A DNA stretch of 59,679 bases from an uncultured Granulosicoccaceae bacterium. GTDB taxonomy: Bacteria > Pseudomonadota > Gammaproteobacteria > Granulosicoccales > Granulosicoccaceae. Every line of letters starts with the position of its first letter. Within the stretch, counting starts at the first letter, position 1. Below the pieces are notes generated by a model. The model was not told the origin of the DNA. It saw nothing but the letters and a program-made list of their open reading frames with translations, and searched no databases. The stretch is taken from positions 1-59,679 of the forward strand of contig CALGND010000082.1 of the NCBI GenBank assembly GCA_937958675.1, in the 5' to 3' direction. Shown in pieces: positions 10,129-18,243 of this stretch. Made by a program: the position numbers and the translations under genes.

Positions 10129-10717
10129 TGATGGAATACACGCTCTGAATTAGTCGATATTTCCATTATACCGCGCATCCAGCCACCGTAACAGACCCCC
10201 TTTATCCAAAAAAGCGGCTTATTTAATTTACGGTTAGGCCCGTTATGCACAAGCGCGCGGCTGAGTGCTTAACAATAAGCATATCGACACCGTTTTTGGC
10301 ACCGAGTAAGTAAAAAAGATTCGTTTCTAATCGTATTGTTTTGTCGTGTCGTTGCAGTTCCAATTTGAGTGCAATATCAGTGAATATTTTAAGGTCATCA
10401 TAATCACGGAAATAGCAATATGACCTAAACGTTACAATCAGAAGCAGCACTCAATTTGTTGTATTTCTTCACCTGATCAACTTCTCATTCTACGTTCATT
10501 AATTAGCAGAATATTACCGTGTAAGTGCTGTGAAAATCACACCTAAACACACAAACACCTGACCGAATGCGGTTGACAGCGTCTTGGATATAAATCATGG
10601 ATATCAAGCAATGAAAGGTCTCGTTAGGTTGCTTGGACTCGGGCCGCTAGCAAGTTAGAACGAGAGAGAAAACAGCAACACTACTAACGTAACTAACACA
10701 AAAATACCGAGGTTAAT
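10129..10717. other. Long intergenic region, no gene supported
   Basis: About 590 AT-rich bases between divergent genes. A 75-codon minus-strand frame (10223-10450) has no clear ribosome site or motif and is not called. It must hold both the promoter of the IlvD/Edd gene and that of the lipoprotein. A TTGACA at 10573 is followed by TATAAA only 10 bases later, too close for a standard sigma-70 promoter. I see nothing else I can support here. Confidence 0.3.
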
Positions 10718-11239
10718 ATGACTACACTATCTAAAACTTTTCGCATCAATCGAGCCCCAGCACTACGCTTAGTAGCGCTATTAGCTTTGAGTGCAACTTT
10801 AACAGCTTGTGGAAGCGCTCCTAAGGTTGCTGAACCAGCAACTCCTGCTTATACCGCACCGTTTGAACTCACTAAATCTTTTCGTGGCCCAGTGCTGACT
10901 ATTGGTGATGTGTTATTCGATTTCGAAGAAGCAACTCTTCATCAAAATGCTGCTGGCACAATGGCCAAGGCAGCGGCCTATTTAAAGAAGAATCCGCAAC
11001 GTGTCGCAGTTGTTGAAGGACACACAGACCACACTGGTGAGCAATCTTACAACCAGATGCTCTCAGAAGCACGATCGCAGTCAGTTAAAGAAGCATTAAT
11101 GAGCCATGGCGTTGCTGAATCACGCATTAAAACAAAAGGCTTAGGTGAAACACAACCTGTAGCTGATAACAGCACACTTGATGGCCGCAAAGCAAACCGC
11201 CGTGTTGAAGTCGTTTTCGAGAAACTAAACGGTATTTAA
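10718..11239 (+). CDS. OmpA/Pal-like peptidoglycan-binding lipoprotein
   Basis: 173 residues. An N-terminal basic stretch and hydrophobic helix end in a lipobox, LTAC, with the lipidated cysteine at residue 31, so the protein is probably anchored in the outer membrane. From about residue 60 it is an OmpA-like domain that binds diaminopimelate in peptidoglycan: FDFEEATL, VEGHTDHTG, ARSQSVKEAL and NRRVEVVF match the family pattern. It resembles Pal or the YiaD/OmpA lipoproteins, but there are no tol genes nearby, so it is not necessarily the Tol-Pal protein. A GAGG ribosome site precedes the ATG. A strong stem-loop follows the gene. The gene appears monocistronic. Confidence 0.85.
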   Translation: MTTLSKTFRINRAPALRLVALLALSATLTACGSAPKVAEPATPAYTAPFELTKSFRGPVLTIGDVLFDFEEATLHQNAAGTMAKAAAYLKKNPQRVAVVEGHTDHTGEQSYNQMLSEARSQSVKEALMSHGVAESRIKTKGLGETQPVADNSTLDGRKANRRVEVVFEKLNGI

Positions 11240-11264
11240 TTTTCTGAGCTAAATCGCTTTACCC

Positions 11265-11298
11265 ATCCCCGCCGGGTTTCTACTTAACCGGCGGGGAT
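11265..11298. terminator. Strong stem-loop after the OmpA-like gene
   Basis: An 11-base perfect stem, ATCCCCGCCGG (11265-11275) with CCGGCGGGGAT (11288-11298) and a 12-base loop, begins 25 bases after the lipoprotein stop. No T-run follows, so it may terminate transcription weakly or protect the mRNA 3' end. Confidence 0.45.
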
Positions 11299-11480
11299 GC
11301 GATAGTTATAGAAGTATCCCCACGATATAATCCTGCCGCTTTTTCTACAAAGCAAATTTGTCCTAGGCTCGCACCCTCTTTTGTTAATAGTATTCCTGGA
11401 TGCCGGTTTACTCGATATAAGTTGCTCTGCGGATCACCTTTTCGCGCTTGCATACAGTATTCTAAGTTGATGTATGACAT
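11280..11480 (-). CDS. Possible small hypothetical protein
   Basis: An open frame of about 66 codons fills the otherwise empty gap between the lipoprotein gene and the aconitase-X gene. Starting at the ATG at 11480 it would begin MSYINLEYCMQ and contain a composition that looks protein-like (NLYRVNRHPGILL, GQICFVEKA). I do not recognise a family. There is no clear ribosome site, and its 3' end runs into the stem-loop at 11265-11298. It could equally be chance; low confidence. Confidence 0.2.
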   Translation of the reverse strand: MSYINLEYCMQARKGDPQSNLYRVNRHPGILLTKEGASLGQICFVEKAAGLYRGDTSITIASPPVK

Positions 11481-11507
11481 CGACTTGCGACAGTTGCAAA
11501 TACTATT

Positions 11508-13280
11508 ATGACTAATAACCACTCCCAGTTAGCTCAAGGAGCCATTTTCGGGTCAGTGTTGGTCAGTGGCTCCGCTCAAGGTGAGCTATTGGTGTCAGAT
11601 GTTGGTATCAGTTTTTGGGGTGGCATAGACCCGTTAAACGGCAACATCATTGATGAACATCATCCACTTATCGGCAATAACGTTGCCGATAAAGTAGTCG
11701 TCATACCCAGTGGTCGTGGCTCGTGCTCCGGCAGTGGTGCATTGCTTGAGCTAATTCTAAATAACTGCGCACCTGCCGCACTAATATTTACAGAAGCAGA
11801 AGACATATTGACGCTGGGCGTGCTGGTAGCCGAGGCGTTGTTTAATCGAACCCTACCAGTACTGCGCATCAGTGCAAGTGACCTCAAAGATCTAAAAACT
11901 GGAATGCAAGTAACGATTACGCACTCTAAGTTACAGTTGGCGCACGATGACGCTACTACTATTGCGGTAAATAATCAGATAGATAATGCTGTTAACGCCA
12001 CCCACGCACCTAACATTTCATTGAGTGCACTGGATGAGGAGTTTCTATCAGGCACTTATGGTGACGCGGCAAAAATGGCTATGCAAATAATACTGCGTAT
12101 CGCCCACATACAGGGTGCCAGCAAACTGATCGACGTGAACCAAGCACATATCGACGCCTGCATTTATCACGGCCCATCCAGCCTTCAGTTCGCGCAAGAG
12201 TTAGTTAAACGCCAAGCAAAGGTACGAATTCCCACCACATTAAATGCGATATCAATAGATGAACGTCGCTGGCAAGATTTTGGTGTTGATAAAAATATGG
12301 CTGTCCCTGCAAGTCAGTTGGGGCATGCTTTTATGGATATGGGTGCCCGTGCCAGCTATACCTGTGCGCCCTACTTACTCAATACTACTCCCGTATTCGG
12401 CGAACAGATAGTTTGGGCAGAGTCGAACGCAGTAATGTTTGCAAACAGCGTTATAGGTGCACGCACTCAGAAATATCCAGATTTTCTAGATATCTTTATC
12501 GCGCTTACCGGGCGTGCACCTGCTAGTGGCAGTCATCTGGATACGGGGCGTAATCCAACAGTTTGTATACGAGTAGAACAAGTCAATGCACCTGATGATG
12601 CCTTCTGGCCATTACTGGGATATCACATAGGTTTGTTAACACCGAATGATCTACCAATAATCTATGGCCTCGAATCGTTAGCGCCTTCTATGGATGATCT
12701 CAAGGCCTTTAGTGCAGCGTTTGCGACCACGTCATCTGCACCCATGTTTCATATGGCCGAAATAACGCCCGAAGCAAAGGCTGCGGATCAATACTGTAAG
12801 TCCAGTGGACTGTTTGAAAACATCAAATTTGTCACTATGGAGCAACTACTGGGCAGCTTCAAAGAACTCAATACCGTAACAACACCAGATGTTGACATGA
12901 TATGTTTGGGCAACCCCCATTTTTCAATTACTGAGTGCGAAAATCTTGCAAATTTATGCGATGGTAAAATCAAGCACGCTCAGGTTCGTTTACTAATAAC
13001 AATGGGTCGAGAGGTATACGATTCTGCTATCGATAAAGGTTATGTGGCTAGGATTGAATCGTTTGGAGCTGAGTTTATAACCGATACCTGTTGGTGCATG
13101 ATTACAGAGCCTGTGATACCCAATAGCGCTAAAAACCTAATGACCAACTCAGGAAAATACGCTCACTATGGCCCGGCGTTGGTTAAACGTGATATGCACT
13201 TTGGAAGCTTATCGACCTGTGTAAATGCCGCTTGCAATGGCGTTAATACAACGGATTATCCACAATGGCTTTCACGTTAG
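11508..13280 (+). CDS. Aconitase X (AcnX), fused swivel and catalytic domains
   Basis: 590 residues. The first ~135 residues match the small AcnX swivelling domain (DUF126: GSAQGELLVS, GRGSCSGSGALLELIL). The remainder matches the large catalytic part (DUF521: LDEEFLSGTYGDAAKMAM, ACIYHGPSSLQFA, PTTLNAIS, TDTCWCM). AcnX proteins are Fe-S hydro-lyases; characterised bacterial members with this fused architecture are cis-3-hydroxy-L-proline dehydratases, and archaeal split forms act on mevalonate 5-phosphate. Cysteines near the C-terminus (DTCWCM, TCVNAACNG) are candidate cluster ligands. The next gene starts 45 bases later on the same strand and encodes an HDAC-fold amidohydrolase. No proline-racemase or hydroxyproline gene is near, and the island looks like nicotinate catabolism, so the real substrate is open. 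Confidence 0.8.
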   Translation: MTNNHSQLAQGAIFGSVLVSGSAQGELLVSDVGISFWGGIDPLNGNIIDEHHPLIGNNVADKVVVIPSGRGSCSGSGALLELILNNCAPAALIFTEAEDILTLGVLVAEALFNRTLPVLRISASDLKDLKTGMQVTITHSKLQLAHDDATTIAVNNQIDNAVNATHAPNISLSALDEEFLSGTYGDAAKMAMQIILRIAHIQGASKLIDVNQAHIDACIYHGPSSLQFAQELVKRQAKVRIPTTLNAISIDERRWQDFGVDKNMAVPASQLGHAFMDMGARASYTCAPYLLNTTPVFGEQIVWAESNAVMFANSVIGARTQKYPDFLDIFIALTGRAPASGSHLDTGRNPTVCIRVEQVNAPDDAFWPLLGYHIGLLTPNDLPIIYGLESLAPSMDDLKAFSAAFATTSSAPMFHMAEITPEAKAADQYCKSSGLFENIKFVTMEQLLGSFKELNTVTTPDVDMICLGNPHFSITECENLANLCDGKIKHAQVRLLITMGREVYDSAIDKGYVARIESFGAEFITDTCWCMITEPVIPNSAKNLMTNSGKYAHYGPALVKRDMHFGSLSTCVNAACNGVNTTDYPQWLSR

Positions 13281-13325
13281 GACACTAACCATTCTCCTTA
13301 TGGCTAATTAGATGGGACATCAACT

Positions 13326-14450
13326 ATGAGTGACAAAACCGCGTTCGTGTGGGATGAAAAATGCTTCTGGCACGCTGGGGGCAACTACGCGTTTTTGGCA
13401 CCAGTTGGTGGCTTAGTACAACCGATGGTATCTGGAGGGTTACCAGAAGCTCCTGAGACGAAACGCCGGTTAAAAAACCTCATCGATGTCACTGGTTTGT
13501 CGACGGAGCTGATGATGATGAGCGCGCCTCCTGCCACCCTCGATGAGCTACTACAAGTACATACACAATCTTATCTCGACCAGTTCAAATCCATGTCAGA
13601 CAACGGCGGCGGAGAGCTAGGTTTGCGCACACCATTCGGGGCTGGTTCGTTTGAAATAGCGGCATTGTCGGCAGGATTAGTTACCACGGCGGCTGAACAA
13701 GTATTAAATGGACATGCTCGTAATGCCTATGCCTTATCCCGCCCACCTGGGCATCACTGCCTGCCGGATTGGCCAAACGGTTTCTGCTTACTCGCCAATA
13801 TAGCCATCGCTATAGAGTCAGTATTTAAACAAAAATTAGCAAAGAAGATAGCGGTAGTTGACTGGGATGTACACCACGGAAACGGCACTGAAGCCATCTT
13901 CCTCGATCGTGATGATGTTTTAACGATATCTATTCATCAAGATCATTGCTATCCGCAAGACACAGGCGCTACCAATGTAACGGGCGAAGATGCAGGAAAA
14001 GGATTTAATATGAACATCCCCTTGCCTCCTGGATGTGGCCATAAAGCTTATATGAACGTGATGAAGCAACTCATCATTCCAAAGCTCACAGAATACAATG
14101 CTGATTTAGTGATTATTGCTTGTGGGTTTGATGCCTCTGGTTATGATCCGCTTTCTAGAATGATGTGTTCACCAGAAACCTATCGACTCATGACACGAGA
14201 GATCATGAACATCACCGACGGCCGTCTTGTCGCTGCTCACGAGGGCGGCTATTCCGAAATGTATGTCCCGTTTTGTGGCCACGCCATGCTAGAGGAAATG
14301 TCTGGGTCAACTATACGAGCAGAAGATCCCTTAGCTAATAGAATTGCTGGACAACAACCGGATGCTTACGCGGATGATTTTCATAAACAGGTGATCAACC
14401 GCATAATGAATGAGTTGACAGCCGGTGGCGTGCTAACAAATCTAAACTAG
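13326..14450 (+). CDS. Histone-deacetylase-fold amidohydrolase
   Basis: 374 residues, bacterial member of the arginase/HDAC superfamily: zinc amidohydrolases that cleave acyl-amide bonds, such as acetylpolyamine amidohydrolases. Motifs in order: RPPGHHCLPDWPNGFC (tandem catalytic histidines), VVDWDVHHGNGTEAIF (zinc Asp and His), SIHQD, and ACGFDASGYDPL (second zinc Asp), then AHEGGYSE with the usual GGY. All catalytic elements are present. The sequence is closer to class-II HDAC-like and acetylpolyamine-type enzymes than to AcuC. It follows the AcnX gene by 45 bases and is convergent with the MarR gene, its stop being 1 base from the MarR stop. A role in the neighbouring ring-cleavage pathway, for example hydrolysing an amide intermediate, is possible but unproven. 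Confidence 0.85.
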   Translation: MSDKTAFVWDEKCFWHAGGNYAFLAPVGGLVQPMVSGGLPEAPETKRRLKNLIDVTGLSTELMMMSAPPATLDELLQVHTQSYLDQFKSMSDNGGGELGLRTPFGAGSFEIAALSAGLVTTAAEQVLNGHARNAYALSRPPGHHCLPDWPNGFCLLANIAIAIESVFKQKLAKKIAVVDWDVHHGNGTEAIFLDRDDVLTISIHQDHCYPQDTGATNVTGEDAGKGFNMNIPLPPGCGHKAYMNVMKQLIIPKLTEYNADLVIIACGFDASGYDPLSRMMCSPETYRLMTREIMNITDGRLVAAHEGGYSEMYVPFCGHAMLEEMSGSTIRAEDPLANRIAGQQPDAYADDFHKQVINRIMNELTAGGVLTNLN

Positions 14451-14451
14451 A

Positions 14452-14874
14452 TCACAACATTTTATTAAGAAGCTTTATCAATTGCTTTGACTCCACCTGG
14501 CTTAGTGGGTCAACGGTTTGCTTAGTGACTTTCATAGCACTCGGTATAGCGGTTTCTATCAAGCTTTCTCCTTTCGCTGTCAGCTTTATCAGCTGCCTTC
14601 TTGCATCCGTTGGATCTTTTTTACTGTCGACTAATTTACGCACCCGCAATCGATCAACAACGCCTTTTATAGTTGCCACATCCATTGCAGTTAATCGACC
14701 TAGCTCATTTTGCGAAAGCGGCCCGCATTCATAGAGCTTGGCCATTGCAGCAAAACGGGTAGGTGTTAAGTCCGTTGGCATTTGGCTAGAGAAAATGCCG
14801 GAGTGGCGTTGGCTCACTTTACGTAAGATATGGCCAATTTGGTTTTCTAAAATATAGGTTTTTGGTGAAGTCAT
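14452..14874 (-). CDS. MarR-family transcriptional regulator
   Basis: 140 residues with the winged helix-turn-helix of the MarR family: LTPTRFAAMAKLYECGPLSQNELGRL precedes the recognition helix, and DPTDARRQLIKLT forms the wing. It is divergent from the enamidase gene with 88 bases between the starts, and that gap holds an inverted pair of TAGTATAC-like half-sites. In other proteobacteria, nicotinate pathways are controlled by MarR proteins that respond to 6-hydroxynicotinate (NicR of Pseudomonas, BpsR of Bordetella). By position and family, this is the likely repressor of the enamidase and reductase/hydroxylase transcripts; that is an inference. Confidence 0.9.
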   Translation of the reverse strand: MTSPKTYILENQIGHILRKVSQRHSGIFSSQMPTDLTPTRFAAMAKLYECGPLSQNELGRLTAMDVATIKGVVDRLRVRKLVDSKKDPTDARRQLIKLTAKGESLIETAIPSAMKVTKQTVDPLSQVESKQLIKLLNKML

Positions 14875-14878
14875 GGGA

Positions 14879-14920
14879 ATACTATACTTGACCCATCTCT
14901 AAAAATTGATAGTATACAAA
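14879..14920. promoter_or_regulatory. Candidate MarR operator pair between marR and enamidase
   Basis: ATACTATAC at 14879-14887 and ATAGTATACAAA at 14909-14920 contain inverted copies of ATAGTAT. The second copy shares the core TAGTATAC with the perfect palindrome at 19882-19893 in the other promoter region of the island. The site lies directly upstream of the MarR start codon, as expected for autoregulation. Assignment to the MarR protein is inferred from location and shared motif. Confidence 0.5.
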
Positions 14921-14962
14921 CAATATCTGAAACAACCCTAGCAATCATTCAGAGATAAGCCA

Positions 14963-16144
14963 ATGTCTGCACCTGCCAAGCAAAAACTTGTTATCACCAA
15001 CATAGCACAAATTCTTTCGGGCAAACTTGAAGAACCGTTGATCGACGGCAACTGCGTGGTGTGCGAAGACGGTCTTATCACTGGCATTGGTTACGAAAAA
15101 GACTTAGACACCTCCGAGCCCACCACTCTCGTTAATGCCAACGATAATTGGTTATCACCTGGATTAATTGATAGCCACGTTCACCCAGTCATTGGCGACT
15201 ACACACCGCGTCAACAACAATTGGGGTGGATAGACTCGTGCTTACACGGCGGTGTTACTACGATGATATCGGCTGGAGAAGTTCACGCACCGGGGCGACC
15301 CAAAGATATCGTTGGACTCAAAGCAATGGCCATTGCCTCACAACGGTGGTATGAAAACTTTCGTCCCTCAGGTGTAAAAATGTTAGCCGGTGCACCTGTA
15401 CTTGAAGAAGGTATGGAGGAGCATGACTTCAAAGATTTAGCAGATGCAGGAGTTAAGTTATTGGGTGAAGTTGGGCTAGGCTCTGTAAAAGCAGGTGAGA
15501 CAGCAGCTCAGATGGTTAAGTGGGCGCGAAAATACGGCATACAATCAACCATTCACACTGGTGGCCCGTCAATCCCAGGTTCAGGTCTGATTGATGCCGA
15601 TACAGTGCTTGAAGCCGATGCAGATATCATCGGCCATATCAACGGTGGGCATACTGCACTGCCTGATAATCAAATTACTTGCCTCTGCGAGAGTTGTAGC
15701 CGCGGTATTGAGATAGTACACAACGGCAACGAGCGCGCAGGCTTACTCGCAATGCGTACAGCATTCGAAATTAAGCAAGCTGAACGAGTGATTCTTGGCA
15801 CAGACTCCCCAGCAGGTTCTGGCGTGCAACCGCTTGGCATCTTGCGCATGATCGCGATGCTATCCAGCTTAGGCGACATTCCACCCGAAATTGCATTTTG
15901 TTTTGCTACCGGCAATACCGCGCGCATGCGCGAACTTAACAGCGGGATTGTCGAAGTTGGAAAATCTGCTGATCTGATTCTGCTAGATCAAGCTCAACAC
16001 GCCCCAGGTAAGGATATGCTGGAGAGCATTCATCAGGGCAACCTGCCGGGCATTGGCATGACGGTTATTGACGGTGTTGTTCGTTCTCACAGAAGCCGGA
16101 ATACGCCGCCTGCTACACGCCTGCCAGAGGTAGTGGAGGCGTAA
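14963..16144 (+). CDS. ena: Enamidase (1,4,5,6-tetrahydro-6-oxonicotinate hydrolase)
   Basis: 393 residues, amidohydrolase superfamily. Enamidase hydrolyses 1,4,5,6-tetrahydro-6-oxonicotinate to ammonia and 2-formylglutarate. I recognise long stretches shared with the Eubacterium barkeri enzyme: a GDY-PRQ segment after the HxH motif, HGGVTTMISAG, PGRPKD, GEVGLG, the HTGG-SIPGS block, HINGG, and the C-terminal SRNTPPA. Metal-site residues are visible: His72 and His74 (DSHVH), EVGLG, HTGG, HINGG and GTDSP (Asp). It starts 88 bases from the divergent MarR gene and ends 2 bases from the convergent DUF1185 operon, which carries the enzyme that would make its substrate. A generic amidohydrolase is the alternative, but the motif match is unusually specific. 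Confidence 0.85.
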   Translation: MSAPAKQKLVITNIAQILSGKLEEPLIDGNCVVCEDGLITGIGYEKDLDTSEPTTLVNANDNWLSPGLIDSHVHPVIGDYTPRQQQLGWIDSCLHGGVTTMISAGEVHAPGRPKDIVGLKAMAIASQRWYENFRPSGVKMLAGAPVLEEGMEEHDFKDLADAGVKLLGEVGLGSVKAGETAAQMVKWARKYGIQSTIHTGGPSIPGSGLIDADTVLEADADIIGHINGGHTALPDNQITCLCESCSRGIEIVHNGNERAGLLAMRTAFEIKQAERVILGTDSPAGSGVQPLGILRMIAMLSSLGDIPPEIAFCFATGNTARMRELNSGIVEVGKSADLILLDQAQHAPGKDMLESIHQGNLPGIGMTVIDGVVRSHRSRNTPPATRLPEVVEA

Positions 16145-16146
16145 CG

Positions 16147-16725
16147 CTAGCGTAATCCGTCTTCACCCTTTGCATCTGCATGTTCAAGCCCGCCTACGCG
16201 TGGCAGTGGTCGGCCTGAGTCTGTGACTACAATCGACACCATTATTTCATTGGCGCGCGGTGCATCGTTAATACTGACTTCCATACCATCAAAGTGGGAC
16301 CGGACATAAGCTGCGTCTTTATGGCCTAGCGGCACATCTAATGGATGCCCCATTGAGCCCATTTTTTTTGATGATGCGACTAATGCTGCGCCCTTTTCTA
16401 CAGCGGCGCGTAGTGGTTTACCCAACTTAGGGTGCAAAATTGCTGCAGCATGTTCCAGTTCACCATTTTCGCCCACCATTGCAGCCTTACCATAACTCTC
16501 AGCATCCTTTGGCGATATACCCAGGGCGTCAACACACTTCTTACCCAGCAGCGCACCCAATTCTTCACCGATAGTCATTAAGGGATCAAGATCATCTTGA
16601 TATTTCCCTGCAAATGGGTTTTCAATGACGGCGGTTGAGGCTGCTCGTCTCGTTGGAGGATCGATAGCCTTGCCCATCTCTACGTGTGTTTCTTCGACGG
16701 TAGTAACAATTTTGCGTATCTTCAT
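16147..16725 (-). CDS. DUF1185 (amino acid synthesis family) protein, copy A
   Basis: 192 residues of the PF06684/DUF1185 family, whose biochemical role is not established; a solved structure in the family was described as a chorismate-mutase-like fold variant. Visible family landmarks: ENPFAGKYQDD (about 37-47), SYGKAAMVGENGELEHAAA, KKMGSMGHPLDVPLGHKDA, and VRSHFDGMEVSINDAPRANEI. It is the last gene of a coupled minus-strand unit hnr, UPF0280, DUF1185-B, DUF1185-A, its ATG overlapping the previous stop (ATGA). Gene coupling to 6-hydroxynicotinate reductase implies a role in the same pathway, perhaps as one half of a heteromer with copy B. I do not assign a reaction. Confidence 0.85.
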   Translation of the reverse strand: MKIRKIVTTVEETHVEMGKAIDPPTRRAASTAVIENPFAGKYQDDLDPLMTIGEELGALLGKKCVDALGISPKDAESYGKAAMVGENGELEHAAAILHPKLGKPLRAAVEKGAALVASSKKMGSMGHPLDVPLGHKDAAYVRSHFDGMEVSINDAPRANEIMVSIVVTDSGRPLPRVGGLEHADAKGEDGLR

Positions 16726-17306
16726 CTCAGTCCATCCTCACCTTTAATGTCGCTTGCATTAAGCCCACCGGCACGATTATGGATTCTTGCACCAGTAGTC
16801 ATTACTAAAAGCACGAGCATTTCATCAGCCTTAGGCGCATCGTTTATGCCCACTTCAATTGAATCAAAATGCGATCGAACATAGGATGCGTTGCAATGCG
16901 TAACGGGTACATCGATACGCGTGCCCGGCCCACCGACTTTTTTTGTAGACGGAACGATTGCGTTAGATGCAGGCAAGTTGTCACGCATAGAGTAGCCACC
17001 TGGCGCGTGCCAAAGTGCTCCGTGCTCTATTTCTCCAGCTTGACCTACTATGCACGCTTTGCCATAGCCTTCAACGACACTAGCATCGCCACCTAAGGCC
17101 GCGATTAGGCGTTGTGCCATGCTGGTGCCTAAGGGCTTCAAATCATCAATGAAGGGGACGATGTCCTCCACATAGCGACCTGCATAGGGATTCTTGATAA
17201 CAGAACCCACCACCGAGCGTCGTAACGGGACTTTCGCGATGGGGCCACCTTCGTGAAATATCTCTTCAATCGTGATGAAGCTTTTTCTGACAATGACTTC
17301 AGGCAC
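16722..17306 (-). CDS. DUF1185 (amino acid synthesis family) protein, copy B
   Basis: About 194 residues, paralogue of the next gene. Shared landmarks: KNPYAGRYVEDI, GYGKACIVGQAGEIEHGALWH, TKKVGGPGTRIDVPVTH, VRSHFDSIEVGINDAPKADEM, and both end in KGEDGLR. I chose the GTG at 17306 because AAGGA lies 8 bases upstream and the resulting start aligns with copy A; an in-frame TTG at 17333 is less likely. It overlaps the end of the UPF0280 gene (GTGCCTGA). The two copies differ in the segment after the central EHGA/EHAA motif (HAPGGYSMRDNL versus HPKLGKPLRAAV), suggesting different roles rather than simple redundancy. Function unknown; likely part of the nicotinate island. Confidence 0.85.
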   Translation of the reverse strand: MPEVIVRKSFITIEEIFHEGGPIAKVPLRRSVVGSVIKNPYAGRYVEDIVPFIDDLKPLGTSMAQRLIAALGGDASVVEGYGKACIVGQAGEIEHGALWHAPGGYSMRDNLPASNAIVPSTKKVGGPGTRIDVPVTHCNASYVRSHFDSIEVGINDAPKADEMLVLLVMTTGARIHNRAGGLNASDIKGEDGLR

Positions 17307-18243
17307 AGGCTGGTTCCTTGTTAGTGTGATCAATTCTTATTGGGGTGAACGTTTCAGATTCATTTATATTTAGCGCTGCCGGATGTAATGAAAACATCAT
17401 AGAGTTTAAACTACCGTACACGCCAACAATTTGTTTGGAATCAACCATCGATTGGGCCAGCCTTTCTCCGCAATCCAGCGCAATTTGCGTATCAGCGAAA
17501 GAGATAGTGCCAACATCAGTGGTGACCAACTTGTCGCCTAAATCACTATCCGGATTCAATTGCTTGGCGGCGATTCTTTTTATCATTGGATGGTTGGGCA
17601 AATCAATAGCATTGGCAATCAACGTAGCCGCTGCATCTGCAATTGCTGCACTACTGGCAAGCACCGTTACCGAATCAGCTATACCTAAGGAATGGCTACG
17701 TCCGCGCCAACCACTGGTGGCGATGCCACGAATGTTGCTGGCGCTGGGGATCGTGGCTTTGCTTACTATGGCGCCATTGGTTGGATTAGCACAAACGCCT
17801 ACTGCAAAACTCTCCGCCTCGCGTAGAGAAAGTGCTATGTCCCCACCATTATTAACATAGGCTTTAGATAAGTCCCGCCCCGACGTCATGCAATGTAGTA
17901 CGTGATCAGATACGGCACCTGCTACGGCAATCATAGGGGTGACATAGTGGTCAACGGCAAATATATTAGCCGCTTCAGCCATGTTACTCGCTATTTTTCC
18001 CTGAAATAGATGGCCGTGTTTATTGGATTGTGTTCTTAACTGCGGTAGATCAGATACTAATGTTGTTAACACCGTTAAAAAAGAGTCTGTTGCTTGTTTA
18101 TACGCAGCTTCGACTTCAACTGGAGAGCCAAACGCTTCAACGATTAGATCAATAGGGCCATGACGCAATTGGAGCCGATTGCCACTGATGCGATGAATCT
18201 CTGGGCGATCAAACAATGACACAGTTAATCTCCCATCGGCCAC
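17299..18243 (-). CDS. UPF0280 family protein (ApbE-related)
   Basis: 314 residues. The UPF0280 family is distantly related to ApbE flavin transferases. Consistent landmarks: QGKIASNMAEAANIFAVDHYVTPMIAVAGAVSDHVL, then AYVNNGGDIAL, the GGDIA-type motif that in ApbE-like proteins lines the flavin/metal site, and IATSGWRGRSHSLGIADSVTV. Starts are ambiguous: GTG at 18243 overlaps the end of the reductase gene by 19 bases; a second GTG about 7 codons later is possible. It lies directly after 6-hydroxynicotinate reductase, whose E. barkeri homologue contains covalently bound flavin. I therefore suggest, as inference only, that it helps flavinylate that enzyme. It has no obvious signal peptide, unlike exported ApbE. 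Confidence 0.8.
   Translation of the reverse strand: MADGRLTVSLFDRPEIHRISGNRLQLRHGPIDLIVEAFGSPVEVEAAYKQATDSFLTVLTTLVSDLPQLRTQSNKHGHLFQGKIASNMAEAANIFAVDHYVTPMIAVAGAVSDHVLHCMTSGRDLSKAYVNNGGDIALSLREAESFAVGVCANPTNGAIVSKATIPSASNIRGIATSGWRGRSHSLGIADSVTVLASSAAIADAAATLIANAIDLPNHPMIKRIAAKQLNPDSDLGDKLVTTDVGTISFADTQIALDCGERLAQSMVDSKQIVGVYGSLNSMMFSLHPAALNINESETFTPIRIDHTNKEPACA

Noticed and set aside
10223-10450. 75-codon minus-strand open frame in the long gap
   Set aside because: No ribosome site or family resemblance; likely chance.
10573-10594. TTGACA...TATAAA as promoter of the OmpA-like gene
   Set aside because: Spacing is only 10 bases, far below the 16-18 needed.
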